Below, in pieces: positions 44,413 to 52,123 of a stretch of 64,000 nucleotides of DNA; positions within the stretch are counted from its first letter, which is position 1, and every line of letters starts with the position of its first letter. This stretch comes from DAOUET01 sp034430155 (GTDB lineage Bacteria; Chloroflexota; Anaerolineae; Anaerolineales; UBA4823). The position numbers and the translations under genes are program-made. The notes below the pieces were generated by a model. The model was not told the DNA's origin. It saw only the letters and a list, made by a program, of their open reading frames with translations, and made no database searches. The DNA lies in assembly GCA_034430155.1 (NCBI GenBank), contig DAOUET010000185.1, forward strand, positions 1-64,000, in the 5' to 3' direction.

Positions 44413-45372
44413 ATGTCCAGGTACATTTTTCGCCGGTTAGGATTTTTGTTACTCACCCTCTTCATCACCTCGTTGATCATATTCGTAATCACTCAATTGA
44501 TCCCTGGCGATGTGTGCAGGGTTATCCTTGGTCGCGAAGCGGGCGAACAAGCGATCATCGCCTGTCGTGAGAAACTTGGATTGAACAGACCTCTGCCATT
44601 TCAGTATCTCTCCTGGCTTGGAAATTTCATTACGGGGAGCTGGGGTGACTCTTTCAGCACGGGAACGCCGATATTACCCGTGGTAATGCTTCGCTTGCGA
44701 AATTCAGGTTACTTAGCGATCATGACCCTGGTCATTTCTGTGCCAATTGCTGTAGCAATGGGTGTTATTGCCGGTTTGCAGGAAAATAGATTTATTGACA
44801 ATTTAATCAGTATTATCTCACTTTCAGTCGTTGGGCTACCGGAGTTCGTTACCGGGTTAGTCTTGATCCAAATCTTTTCCTTTGAGTTCCGGCAGATTGG
44901 ATTACCCTCACTTCCTGCGACTTCTTCCCAATTTCCCGGTAATAATTTTCTTGAGGCACTACCCATGATGGTTTTGCCATCGTTGACTGCCATGTTCGTC
45001 TTACTGGCTTATATAGCTCGTTTGACCCGGGCTGGTGTGATCGAGGAGCTAAAGCAACCATATGTCCGGACTGCAAATTTAAAAGGTTTACCTCAGGCAA
45101 CCGTGGTTGTTAAACACGTCCTACGCAACGCCCTTTTACCGACGATTACTATCATTGCCATCAGTTTTGGTTGGTTGATCAGCGGTTTGGTGGTTATCGA
45201 GAATGTATTTAACTACCCTGGACTGGGGCGATTGCTGGTTTTCGCCATCGATCGGCGAGATTTACCCATGTTACAAGCTATAACCATGATAACGGTGGTC
45301 GCATTTGCTGCTGCGAATTTGTTAGCAGATTTACTGTATGCTTTTCTAAATCCCCGCATAAGATTAGGCTAA
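44413..45372 (+). CDS. peptide-type ABC transporter permease (DppB-like)
   Basis: A 319-residue permease with six helices. The start YIFRRLGFLLLTLFITSLIIFVITQLIPGD is the DppB/OppB signature, GRLLVFAIDRRDLPMLQA the conserved end, and the EAA loop is YVRTANLKGLPQATVVVKHVLRNALLP. It pairs with the DppC-like permease at 41404 to form the membrane channel. It is the last clear gene of the transporter operon. Confidence 0.92.
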   Translation: MSRYIFRRLGFLLLTLFITSLIIFVITQLIPGDVCRVILGREAGEQAIIACREKLGLNRPLPFQYLSWLGNFITGSWGDSFSTGTPILPVVMLRLRNSGYLAIMTLVISVPIAVAMGVIAGLQENRFIDNLISIISLSVVGLPEFVTGLVLIQIFSFEFRQIGLPSLPATSSQFPGNNFLEALPMMVLPSLTAMFVLLAYIARLTRAGVIEELKQPYVRTANLKGLPQATVVVKHVLRNALLPTITIIAISFGWLISGLVVIENVFNYPGLGRLLVFAIDRRDLPMLQAITMITVVAFAAANLLADLLYAFLNPRIRLG

Positions 45373-45373
45373 G

Positions 45374-45651
45374 ATGGCGGAAATTTCACCATTTCAAGAA
45401 TTACTTGACTACAGGCGGAAGGTTTCTGAATTAAACGGCTGGCTGCGCAATTCGGATTTGGAGGCTGGCGCAGGTTGCCAAGAGTTTCATCGCAGGCGCG
45501 ATATTTTGTTCGTGGCACACCCCCGTTCGGCGCTTACCGATTTGCAGCGAGGGACTTTTTCCTGATTAAGATATTACCCGTAAAATCCACGCGGGCATTG
45601 CCCATTGGCTCTCCAAGAAAGTTGGTTGCAAGTGGTGATTTATGCAGGTGA
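45374..45651 (+). pseudogene. frameshifted and truncated DUF1684-type gene
   Basis: An ATG one base after the permease stop opens a 63-codon frame: LLDYRRKVSELNGWLRNSD, then CQEFHRRRDILFVAHPRSALTDLQRGTF. The pattern F-x-x-R-R-D-x-L-F-x-x-H-P-x-S-x-L is typical of the N-terminus of DUF1684 proteins, which are more than twice as long. The frame ends just after a T5 run (45556-45560). Adding one T continues with FFLIKILPVKSTRALPIGSP, which weakly fits the next DUF1684 strand, before another stop at 45649-45651. So the gene is broken at least twice or degraded. The assignment is from memory of the family. Confidence 0.45.
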
Positions 45652-45677
45652 ATTGCGATACTCGGAAGGATGATTAA

Positions 45678-46478
45678 ATGAACAGCCCGTTACGATTTGT
45701 TACGTACCTCGCTCCCAATGTATACCCGGTTTACCAATTTGTAGTGGACTATGTGGCAAAGAAGCTTGATCACCCCACTGAACTCTCTGTAGGGTCCTCC
45801 TTCGAGCAGTTTGAACGCGACGAGGCGGATGTGGGTTTTATTTGCGGACTACCTTATGTGCACCTAACCCGGCGCAGGCCTTCCCCTATCGAGCTATTGG
45901 CTGCACCTGTATTGCAGGGCGAACGTTATCAAGGTAAACCAATCTACTTTTCAGACGTCATTGTACACAAGGAGAGCCCTTACCATTCATTTGCCGATTT
46001 GCGGGGTGGCAGCTGGTGCTATAACGACCGTGATTCTCAATCGGGTTATGGAATTACTCGCTACTGGTTGGTCAAAATGGGGGAAACAAAAGGCTTTTTC
46101 GGCGAGGTGATTGAATCTGGTTTCCATCAGAAATCAATCCAGATGGTTGCTAATGGGAAAGTAGATGCCTCAGCGATCGATTCCCAGGTGCTTGCGGTGG
46201 AATTACGCGACCATCCCCATCTGGCCTCGCAATTAAGGGTGATAGAGTCTTTTGGGCCTTCATCAATTCAACCTGTAGTGGTTAGATCCAGGCTGCCGGA
46301 TGAGCTCAAGCGCCGCGTAGGTAAGATCCTGTTGACGATGGGAGATGATCCCCAAGCCAAGGAAAAGCTTTCCTACGGATTTGTATCGAGTTTTACACCT
46401 ATTGACGATAGTACCTATGATGATATCCGGCAAATGCTTGCAATCAGCGAATCGGCGGGGTTTTTATCCATAAAATAG
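45678..46478 (+). CDS. PhnD-like phosphate/phosphonate-type binding protein without a signal peptide
   Basis: A 266-residue type II periplasmic-binding fold. It begins PLRFVTYLAPNVYPVYQFV, then LSVGSSFEQFERDEADVGFICGLPYV, SDVIVHKESPYHSFADLRGGSW (the family's A-D-L-x-G-x-x), and the hinge KSIQMVANGKVDASAIDSQVL. Members bind phosphonate, phosphite, phosphate or unrelated anions. No signal peptide or lipobox is present at the ATG at 45678, which has AAGGA 7 bases ahead, so it may be cytoplasmic or secreted by another route. It is near the peptide ABC operon but has no PhnC or PhnE partners. Confidence 0.8.
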   Translation: MNSPLRFVTYLAPNVYPVYQFVVDYVAKKLDHPTELSVGSSFEQFERDEADVGFICGLPYVHLTRRRPSPIELLAAPVLQGERYQGKPIYFSDVIVHKESPYHSFADLRGGSWCYNDRDSQSGYGITRYWLVKMGETKGFFGEVIESGFHQKSIQMVANGKVDASAIDSQVLAVELRDHPHLASQLRVIESFGPSSIQPVVVRSRLPDELKRRVGKILLTMGDDPQAKEKLSYGFVSSFTPIDDSTYDDIRQMLAISESAGFLSIK

Positions 46479-46530
46479 GCTTCCTTGACAGGTCAATGGC
46501 ACTCAGATACAATCAATTTAGTTTGATTAA

Positions 46531-46603
46531 GGGCCTGTAGCGCAGTTGGGAGCGCGCATCAATCGCACTGATGAGGTCGCGGGTTCGAATCCCGCCAGGT
46601 CCA
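46531..46603 (+). tRNA. tRNA-Ala, anticodon CGC
   Basis: A 73-base cloverleaf: acceptor GGGCCTG/CAGGTCC, D arm GCGC/GCGC, anticodon stem CATCA/TGATG with loop ATCGCAC (anticodon CGC), T arm GCGGG/CCCGC with TTCGAAT, discriminator A. The third acceptor pair is G-T, the G3:U70 identity element of alanine tRNA. The CCA end is not encoded. It reads GCG codons. Confidence 0.97.
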
Positions 46604-46655
46604 CTTATTGACGGATGAGTTTTTTGAGGGTAAAATCCGTCGAACAAGAAGACAG

Positions 46656-46728
46656 GGGCCCATAGCGCAGTTGGGAGCGCGTCTCAATGGCATTGAGAAG
46701 GTCGTGGGTTCGAATCCCACTGGGTCCA
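46656..46728 (+). tRNA. tRNA-Ala, anticodon GGC
   Basis: A 73-base cloverleaf: acceptor GGGCCCA/TGGGTCC with the G3:U70 alanine identity pair, anticodon stem TCTCA/TGAGA with loop ATGGCAT (anticodon GGC), T arm GTGGG/CCCAC, discriminator A, no encoded CCA. It lies 52 bases after the first tRNA-Ala and probably shares its transcript. Confidence 0.97.
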
Positions 46729-46810
46729 CTCAAAATATAAAGATTGGTTGGCCAGTTTGTTAGCATGGTAATCCAAATGGGCTGACAGATTGGTCCTTCG
46801 ATTTATAAGG

Positions 46811-47130
46811 TTTTAGCAGGAGTAGTAGATCATCCATCAGCGAGTCGGGAGAGCGAGGTGTGAGCCCGGCAAGGTGCTCCTGGAGCACGATATTTTGGAT
46901 TATTAGGATTGAACTCGCCTGCCATCTCCTTTTCAGGGGATAGACCTCAGCGGTGAAAGCCAATTGGCGAGGGTAAGTTGTCTCGCCAGGTGTGGATCTA
47001 TTAGCCGGTGGCGGGTTTCGCCCGTTATTGCGAATCAGAGCGGCCCAGCCTTTGTGAAATGCACTTGGCTGGGCAAGCAGGGTGGTACCGCGGATAACCC
47101 TTCGTCCCTGAATTTGGACGGAGGGTTTTT
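46811..47130 (+). promoter_or_regulatory. T-box riboswitch (leucine) upstream of leuS
   Basis: Stem I starts near 46811: GCAGG pairs with CCTGC, leaving an internal loop with AGTAG on one side and GAA-CTC on the other. CTC (46914-46916) is the Leu specifier. Stem III is a perfect 8-bp GCCCAGCC/GGCTGGGC (47043-47074). The T-box AGGGTGGTACCGCGG (47079-47093) is followed by a terminator AACCCTTCGTCC/GGACGGAGGGTT ending in T (47096-47130). Uncharged tRNA-Leu should stabilise the antiterminator and let leuS be transcribed. A further 269 bases separate the terminator from the leuS ATG, containing TATAAT at 47325-47330 and no ORF that I support. Confidence 0.92.
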
Positions 47131-47399
47131 AATTTATTGGGAAACCGGTGATTAGGAAGATGTTCTTTTTGATTTACCGGGATAGGAACTTGCAATGGCG
47201 GTGCCCAATTTGTCAAACGACTCTGTCTAGCCACAAGGCTGGTGGAGGTGTAAGTTGAGTTGTCTATGGAGGCATCACGGTCCTGGTGGTCAAAGTTTGG
47301 ATTTATCGATTCAAACAGAATGGTTATAATCGGAGAAGAAGACAGTAGATATCCTAACGGTAATTTATGGTGAAAATTTGTAAGGTTGGAGAAAAGACA

Positions 47400-50222
47400 A
47401 TGAGTGATTATGCTGCATACAACCCGGTGGAGATTGAACCCAAATGGCAAGCACGCTGGGAAGCTGATGGACTATACCATGCCGATAGGGATGCTTTGCG
47501 ACCAAAGCACTACGCCCTCACGATGTTGCCCTATCCTTCGGGCGATTTGCATATTGGTCACTGGTACGCTATGACCCCGTCAGATGCCCGTGCCAGGTTT
47601 ATGCGGATGCGTGGTTATAATGTGATGTTCCCTATGGGATTTGATGCCTTTGGCTTACCAGCCGAGAACGCGGCTATCCAACGCAATATCCATCCCAAAG
47701 AATGGACATATGCAAATATTGAGCGCATGCGAAAGCAACTGAAAAGCATGGGCGCCATGTTTGACTGGCGTAGAGAAGCAATCTCTTCCGATCCGGAATA
47801 CTATCACTGGACCGAGTGGTTTTTCATTCAATTGTTCAAACACGGATTGGCGTATCGAAAGATGGCGTTAGTGGATTGGTGCCCACATTGCAATACGACT
47901 CTGGCGCGCGAGCAGGTTTGGGGGGAAGATCGCCACTGCGAACGCTGCGGTACTCCAGTGATTAAGAAAGACCTGGAGCAGTGGTTTTTCAAAACGACCG
48001 ATTACGCCGAGGAATTGCTGGATTTCTCACACATGGACTGGCCCGAAAGGGTTGAGTTGCTGCAAACAAATTGGATTGGCAGGAGTGAGGGTGCAGAAGT
48101 TCATTTCGAGGTGGACCGGTCGACGCTACCCCCCGGCGGAGAGATCTCTGAAAGTGACGCCCGCATCACAGTTTTTACCACCAGACCGGATACCTTGTGG
48201 GGAGCAACTTTTATGGTTCTGGCTCCGGAACACCCTCTGGTGGCCAAAATAAGTATGCCAGAGCACCAAGATGCGGTGCATGCCTATGTTCAACAGGCCT
48301 TACGCCAAAGCGATATCCAACGAGAATCGATCGACAAGGAAAAAACGGGCGTATTTACAGGCGGTTATGCGATCAATCCTGTCAACGGCGAGCGGATACC
48401 CATTTGGATCGCGGATTACGTGCTGATGACCTATGGCACCGGAGCCATCATGGCTGTCCCCGCGCACGATGAGAGGGATTTTGAATTTGCGCTAAAGTTT
48501 GGATTGCCAATTATGCCTGTAATCGACCGGCCTGATGGATTGACAAAATCTTTTGTAGTAGCCGGCAGCATGGAAAATGGTTTTAGCGAGTCGCTGCGAG
48601 CGGAGGGGATTCAATTCGAAGAAAATGACGACGGTTTGTACGTCACGATACTTGTGGAAAAGTTAGACAGGTATATCGCCCTAGCTAAGAGATTCATCCG
48701 GCCTGGTTCTTGGAATGAAGTTGTCGGTATGGGTTGGGTTTTTATTTTTGAGGATGGCTTGTGGGAATGGGATTCGTTAGAAAGCGATGGGTTCATCCTG
48801 GCAAAATGCAAAGTATTGGAACCGAAGGTCCGGATGGCGCGCACCATCATGGAAATGCTATGGGGATGCGAATTCTACCGCGATGCGCTCTACCATGATG
48901 TCTATGGAACCATGATCCATTCGGGTGCGTTCAGCGCTACTCCTGGCGAGATAGCCCGCCAAACGGTGACGGAATGGCTGGAAGAGAGAGGTTTCGGGCA
49001 AAGTGCGGTAAATTACCGCTTACGTGATTGGCTGATCTCACGCCAGCGTTATTGGGGCGCGCCTATTCCAATCGTTTACTGCCCGCAACACGGTGCAGTT
49101 CCAGTTCCAGAAGATCAACTACCTGTCCTACTGCCGGATGATGTGGAGTGGTTGCCCACCGGGCAAAGTCCATTGAAACTCCACAAAACCTGGAAGCATA
49201 CTACCTGCCCAGTTTGCGGGGAACCTGCAGTGCGTGAGACCGATACCATGGATACCTTTATGTGCTCGTCCTGGTATCACCTGCGCTATCTCAGCCCGCA
49301 CTACGCCGATGGGCCTTTTGACCCGGATGAGTATGAGTATTGGATGCCTGTAGACACCTATACTGGTGGAATCGAACATGCCACGATGCACTTGATCTAC
49401 ACACGCTTTTTCCATAAAGCTTGCCGGGATATGGGTATAACTGAAGGACCTGAACCGATGGTGCAACTACGCAACCAGGGCATTATCCTGGGCGAGGACT
49501 CCGAGAAGATGTCAAAGAGTCGTGGAAATGTGGTTGCCCCTGACGAGTTGGTGGATCAATATGGTGCTGACACTGTTCGGGCATACCTGATGTTTTTCGC
49601 ACGTTGGGATCTGGGTGGACCGTGGAACAGCGGCGGTATTGAGGGTACTGCACGCTGGATTCGACGGGTTTGGGCGCTGCTCAATGAAACGACTTTGAGA
49701 TCCAAGCAGAATGGAAGCCCTACGCCAGAGGTGTTGCGAGCGCTTCGACGCAAGCTGCATCAAACCTTGCGCCAGGTCACCTATGACTTTGAAAATTTTG
49801 AATTTAACACCATCGTATCCGCTCTGATGGAATTGCTAAACGAGATGTACAAAGCCCGCGATGCGGGGGTTGAAGGTACACCCGAATGGGAAGAAGCGGT
49901 CTATATTTACCTGCGAATGATGGCTCCGGTGACACCACATGTAGCTGAGGAGCTATGGACAGAAATCATGGGAAAAGCATACTCGGTGCATATGCAAGCC
50001 TGGCCCGAGGTGGATGAGAAAGCCGAGAAGGAAGAAGAAATCACACTGGTTGTGCAGGTGGATGGAAAAGTGCGTGATCGCATTACGGTACCGGCAGGGA
50101 TAAGTGATGATCAGGCTAAAGCGATAGCGCTGGCGAGTGAAACAGTACAAAAATATCTTGATGGCAAGCAGCCACGCAAGATCATTCTGGTGCCGGGTAA
50201 GCTCGTGAATATGGTCAGATAA
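47400..50222 (+). CDS. leuS: leucyl-tRNA synthetase
   Basis: A 940-residue class I synthetase that charges tRNA-Leu and edits norvaline or isoleucine. It shows YPSGDLHIGHWYAMTPSD (HIGH motif), FPMGFDAFGLPAENAA, the CP1 editing block FTTRPDTLWGATFMVLAPEH with GTGAIMAVPAHDERDF, the zinc-type CPVCGEP segment, the leucine-specific MDTFMCSSWYHLRY and KMSKSRGNVVAPDE (KMSKS). An inserted segment of about 100 residues (VAGSMENGFSESLRAEG... to ...YGTMIHSG) lies in the editing domain. The ATG at 47400 is preferred, with GGAG 8 bases ahead; an ATG at 47367 adds 11 residues. It is under the leucine T-box at 46811-47130. Confidence 0.95.
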   Translation: MSDYAAYNPVEIEPKWQARWEADGLYHADRDALRPKHYALTMLPYPSGDLHIGHWYAMTPSDARARFMRMRGYNVMFPMGFDAFGLPAENAAIQRNIHPKEWTYANIERMRKQLKSMGAMFDWRREAISSDPEYYHWTEWFFIQLFKHGLAYRKMALVDWCPHCNTTLAREQVWGEDRHCERCGTPVIKKDLEQWFFKTTDYAEELLDFSHMDWPERVELLQTNWIGRSEGAEVHFEVDRSTLPPGGEISESDARITVFTTRPDTLWGATFMVLAPEHPLVAKISMPEHQDAVHAYVQQALRQSDIQRESIDKEKTGVFTGGYAINPVNGERIPIWIADYVLMTYGTGAIMAVPAHDERDFEFALKFGLPIMPVIDRPDGLTKSFVVAGSMENGFSESLRAEGIQFEENDDGLYVTILVEKLDRYIALAKRFIRPGSWNEVVGMGWVFIFEDGLWEWDSLESDGFILAKCKVLEPKVRMARTIMEMLWGCEFYRDALYHDVYGTMIHSGAFSATPGEIARQTVTEWLEERGFGQSAVNYRLRDWLISRQRYWGAPIPIVYCPQHGAVPVPEDQLPVLLPDDVEWLPTGQSPLKLHKTWKHTTCPVCGEPAVRETDTMDTFMCSSWYHLRYLSPHYADGPFDPDEYEYWMPVDTYTGGIEHATMHLIYTRFFHKACRDMGITEGPEPMVQLRNQGIILGEDSEKMSKSRGNVVAPDELVDQYGADTVRAYLMFFARWDLGGPWNSGGIEGTARWIRRVWALLNETTLRSKQNGSPTPEVLRALRRKLHQTLRQVTYDFENFEFNTIVSALMELLNEMYKARDAGVEGTPEWEEAVYIYLRMMAPVTPHVAEELWTEIMGKAYSVHMQAWPEVDEKAEKEEEITLVVQVDGKVRDRITVPAGISDDQAKAIALASETVQKYLDGKQPRKIILVPGKLVNMVR

Positions 50223-50449
50223 AAAATCTGTGTTTGTCTGTATGGCGGAACCCGCGTGGCTTCACTGAAAAAGTACCACGATCCGTTATCAGGTAATTTT
50301 TGTGATCGGAGATGGCAGGAACTAACAGGAATATTGCACACTCTGGTTGGTGGGGATTTTACAAGTATTTTACAAGAGGTTTATTGCTATTTCTTTGTAA
50401 AGTTCAATAATCAGGGAATATGAAACCGCCCTAATGATGGAGTTTACCG

Positions 50450-51133
50450 ATGCGTTTGGAAGATATGAACTGGTTCGACGTAGAAAGCTATCTCAAGCAT
50501 GATGACCGGCTCATCTTGGTTTTGGGCGCCTGCGAGCAACATGGCTATCTCAGCTTATTGACTGATGTAAAAATCCCCCAGGCTTTGGCGGATGCAGCCA
50601 GCCAACAGACGAACGTGCTGGTTGCCCCTCCCTTAAACTTCGGCGCTTCCCCATATTTTCTTAAATATCCTGGAACGCTCAGCCTGCGCATTTCGACCAT
50701 ACTCGACTTGGTTGAAGATCTCGTGCGTTCGGCATATGGTCAAGGTTTCCACCGTATTCTGGTGATGAATGGCCATGGAGGCAATGACGCCTCACGAGGG
50801 CGACTTTACGAGTTGACCAACCAGCTGCCTGACTTGCGCCTGGCATGGTATGCCTGGTGGCAATCTCACAGTGTAGAAGTACTCGCCCAAAAATATGATC
50901 TCAAACCTTATCACGCCAGCTGGCTAGAGGCGTTCTCCTTCACAAAAGTCAGCCCATTGCCCGAGGGAGAGAAACCCCCAGCTCATATCCCTGGCTTGAT
51001 GGGGGCGGAGCAGGCACGCCAAGTCTATGGAGATGGGGTTTTTGGAGGCCGATATTCAGTCGGCACTGAGATCATGGATGAGTTATTCAGGGTTACCTTA
51101 GAGGATGTTTTACAATTATTACATTTTGAATAG
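50450..51133 (+). CDS. creatininase-family amidohydrolase
   Basis: A 227-residue protein of the creatininase/MftE/FAPy-deformylase superfamily. LILVLGACEQHGYLSLLTDVKIPQALAD gives the Glu, His and Asp metal ligands (E-Q-H-G-x-x-L-x-x-x-x-D), MNGHGGND another His, and VGTEIMD the late Glu. The middle FGASPYFLKYPGTLSL resembles the conserved G-x-S-x-x-H-x-x-F-P-G-T, but His is replaced here by Leu/Lys. Members hydrolyse cyclic amides or formamides, or process peptides; the substrate is unknown. GGAG lies 8 bases before the ATG at 50450. The 227 bases upstream hold no supported gene. Confidence 0.85.
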   Translation: MRLEDMNWFDVESYLKHDDRLILVLGACEQHGYLSLLTDVKIPQALADAASQQTNVLVAPPLNFGASPYFLKYPGTLSLRISTILDLVEDLVRSAYGQGFHRILVMNGHGGNDASRGRLYELTNQLPDLRLAWYAWWQSHSVEVLAQKYDLKPYHASWLEAFSFTKVSPLPEGEKPPAHIPGLMGAEQARQVYGDGVFGGRYSVGTEIMDELFRVTLEDVLQLLHFE

Positions 51134-51252
51134 AGATGACTTCTCGGAGCAGAAGTCGCCGAGACAGGAAGGACGAGCAATAATTGTGGCACTCGCTTTG
51201 ACCATTAGCACCCTCGGTATTAAAATGAGAGCCAATCCACAGGAGGTCGGAA

Positions 51253-51642
51253 ATGCAGGGTAAACAGGTTATCGAGACAAAAGAAGCGCCCGAAGTGATC
51301 GGGCCATATTCGGTTGGAATCCGTGCTGGTAGGTTTGTGTTCACCGCCGGGCAGATTGGCATTAAACCCCCCTCCGGGGAGGTAGTTCCCGGAGGTGTTG
51401 AAGCTGAAACACGGCAGGCCTTGGTTAATCTATCTAAAGTGCTCCAAGCGGGAGGGTCTTCATTGGATCAAGTGGTAAAAACCACTGTTTTCCTGCGAGA
51501 TATGCAAGACTTCGCCAAAATGAACGGCGTATATGCCGAGTTCTTCAAAGAAAACCCTCCGGCGCGGTCTGCGGTACAAGTCGCGGCTCTTCCAAAAGGA
51601 GTAGCCGTGGAAATTGAAGCAATTGCCATTGGTGGCGAGTGA
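51253..51642 (+). CDS. ridA: RidA-family reactive enamine/imine deaminase
   Basis: A 129-residue protein of the YjgF/YER057c/UK114 family that hydrolyses 2-aminoacrylate and related enamines made by PLP enzymes. The signature region is IGPYSVGIRAGRFVFTAGQIG, then the Q-T-x-x-x-L-N type block ETRQALVNLSKVLQAGG, the catalytic-site Arg in NPPARSAVQVAALPKGVAVEIEAIA and the C-terminal Glu. The length is exact for the family, and it forms trimers in characterised cases. AGGAGGT lies 5 bases before the ATG at 51253. MITE copy 5 begins 11 bases after the stop. Confidence 0.95.
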   Translation: MQGKQVIETKEAPEVIGPYSVGIRAGRFVFTAGQIGIKPPSGEVVPGGVEAETRQALVNLSKVLQAGGSSLDQVVKTTVFLRDMQDFAKMNGVYAEFFKENPPARSAVQVAALPKGVAVEIEAIAIGGE

Positions 51643-51653
51643 TATAGTTATTA

Positions 51654-51747
51654 TAGTAGTTACGCAGTTCAGGGGAAAATCGGGGGTGTTTGGGCGGGTG
51701 TTGCCCGCCCAAACACCCCCATCCTCCCACCAACTGTGTAAGTCCTA
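51654..51747 (+). mobile_element. MITE-like element, copy 5 (94 bp)
   Basis: The ends are TAGTAGTTACGCAGTT and AACTGTGTAAGTCCTA. Exact 5-bp direct repeats TATTA flank it (51649-51653 and 51748-51752). The internal arms GGGGGTGTTTGGGCGGG and CCCGCCCAAACACCCCC form a perfect hairpin around a 5-base loop, the best preserved of the five. It sits between ridA and a two-component fossil. Confidence 0.9.
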
Positions 51748-51765
51748 TATTATTTGGGGTTTTGA

Positions 51766-52067
51766 ATGTCAGGTGAACTGATCCTGATTGTTGATGATGA
51801 GCCTAACATCGTCCAACTGGCTCGTATGTACCTTAAAAGGGTGGGGTTTCGGGTGGAGGCGGTAGGTGATGGTTGGGCAGCTCTGGCAGCTCTGGATGAA
51901 ATGCGACCAGCCAGGTGGATAAATCACAAATTGGAGCGGAAAACCGTGGGGCCGGCTTGGGATTGGCGATTGCCCGCGAAATTGTACAAGCTCATCAAGG
52001 AGAGATATTCGCCTATAGCAACCGGGGAGATGGTAGCGTTTTTGTGGTAAAACTTCCCTTTGCCTAA
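51766..52067 (+). pseudogene. fossil of a two-component gene pair: response regulator head joined to histidine kinase tail
   Basis: The first 46 codons (GELILIVDDEPNIVQLARMYLKRVGFRVEAV, then LAALDEMRP) are a receiver domain up to just before its phosphorylated Asp. The sequence then jumps: in another frame, from about 51925, it reads QIGAENRGAGLGLAIAREIV and AHQGEIFAYSNRGDGSVFVVKLPFA to a stop at 52067, the G2 box and end of a histidine kinase ATPase domain. An internal deletion near 51907 has removed the rest. The open frame itself ends at 52050 as a chimera with no expected function. A MITE lies 18 bases upstream. Confidence 0.75.
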
Positions 52068-52123
52068 TCAGGTGACCTAAGTTGAGACTAATTATTGTGA
52101 CGAAGCTATACGGACCATAAGCT

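Noticed and set aside
46735..46963. Minus-strand open frame in the leuS leader
   Set aside because: It lies within the T-box Stem I on the opposite strand and has no recognisable product.
48197..48472. Alternative-frame ORF inside leuS
   Set aside because: Fully inside a well-conserved synthetase gene; typical overlapping shadow.
25250..51747. The five palindromic repeats as a CRISPR array or rho-independent terminators only
   Set aside because: They are dispersed over 26 kb in both orientations, have terminal inverted repeats and 5-bp target duplications, and lack regularly spaced spacers.
51766..52050. A genuine small response regulator
   Set aside because: The receiver ends before its phosphorylation Asp, and the rest is a histidine kinase tail read in the wrong frame.
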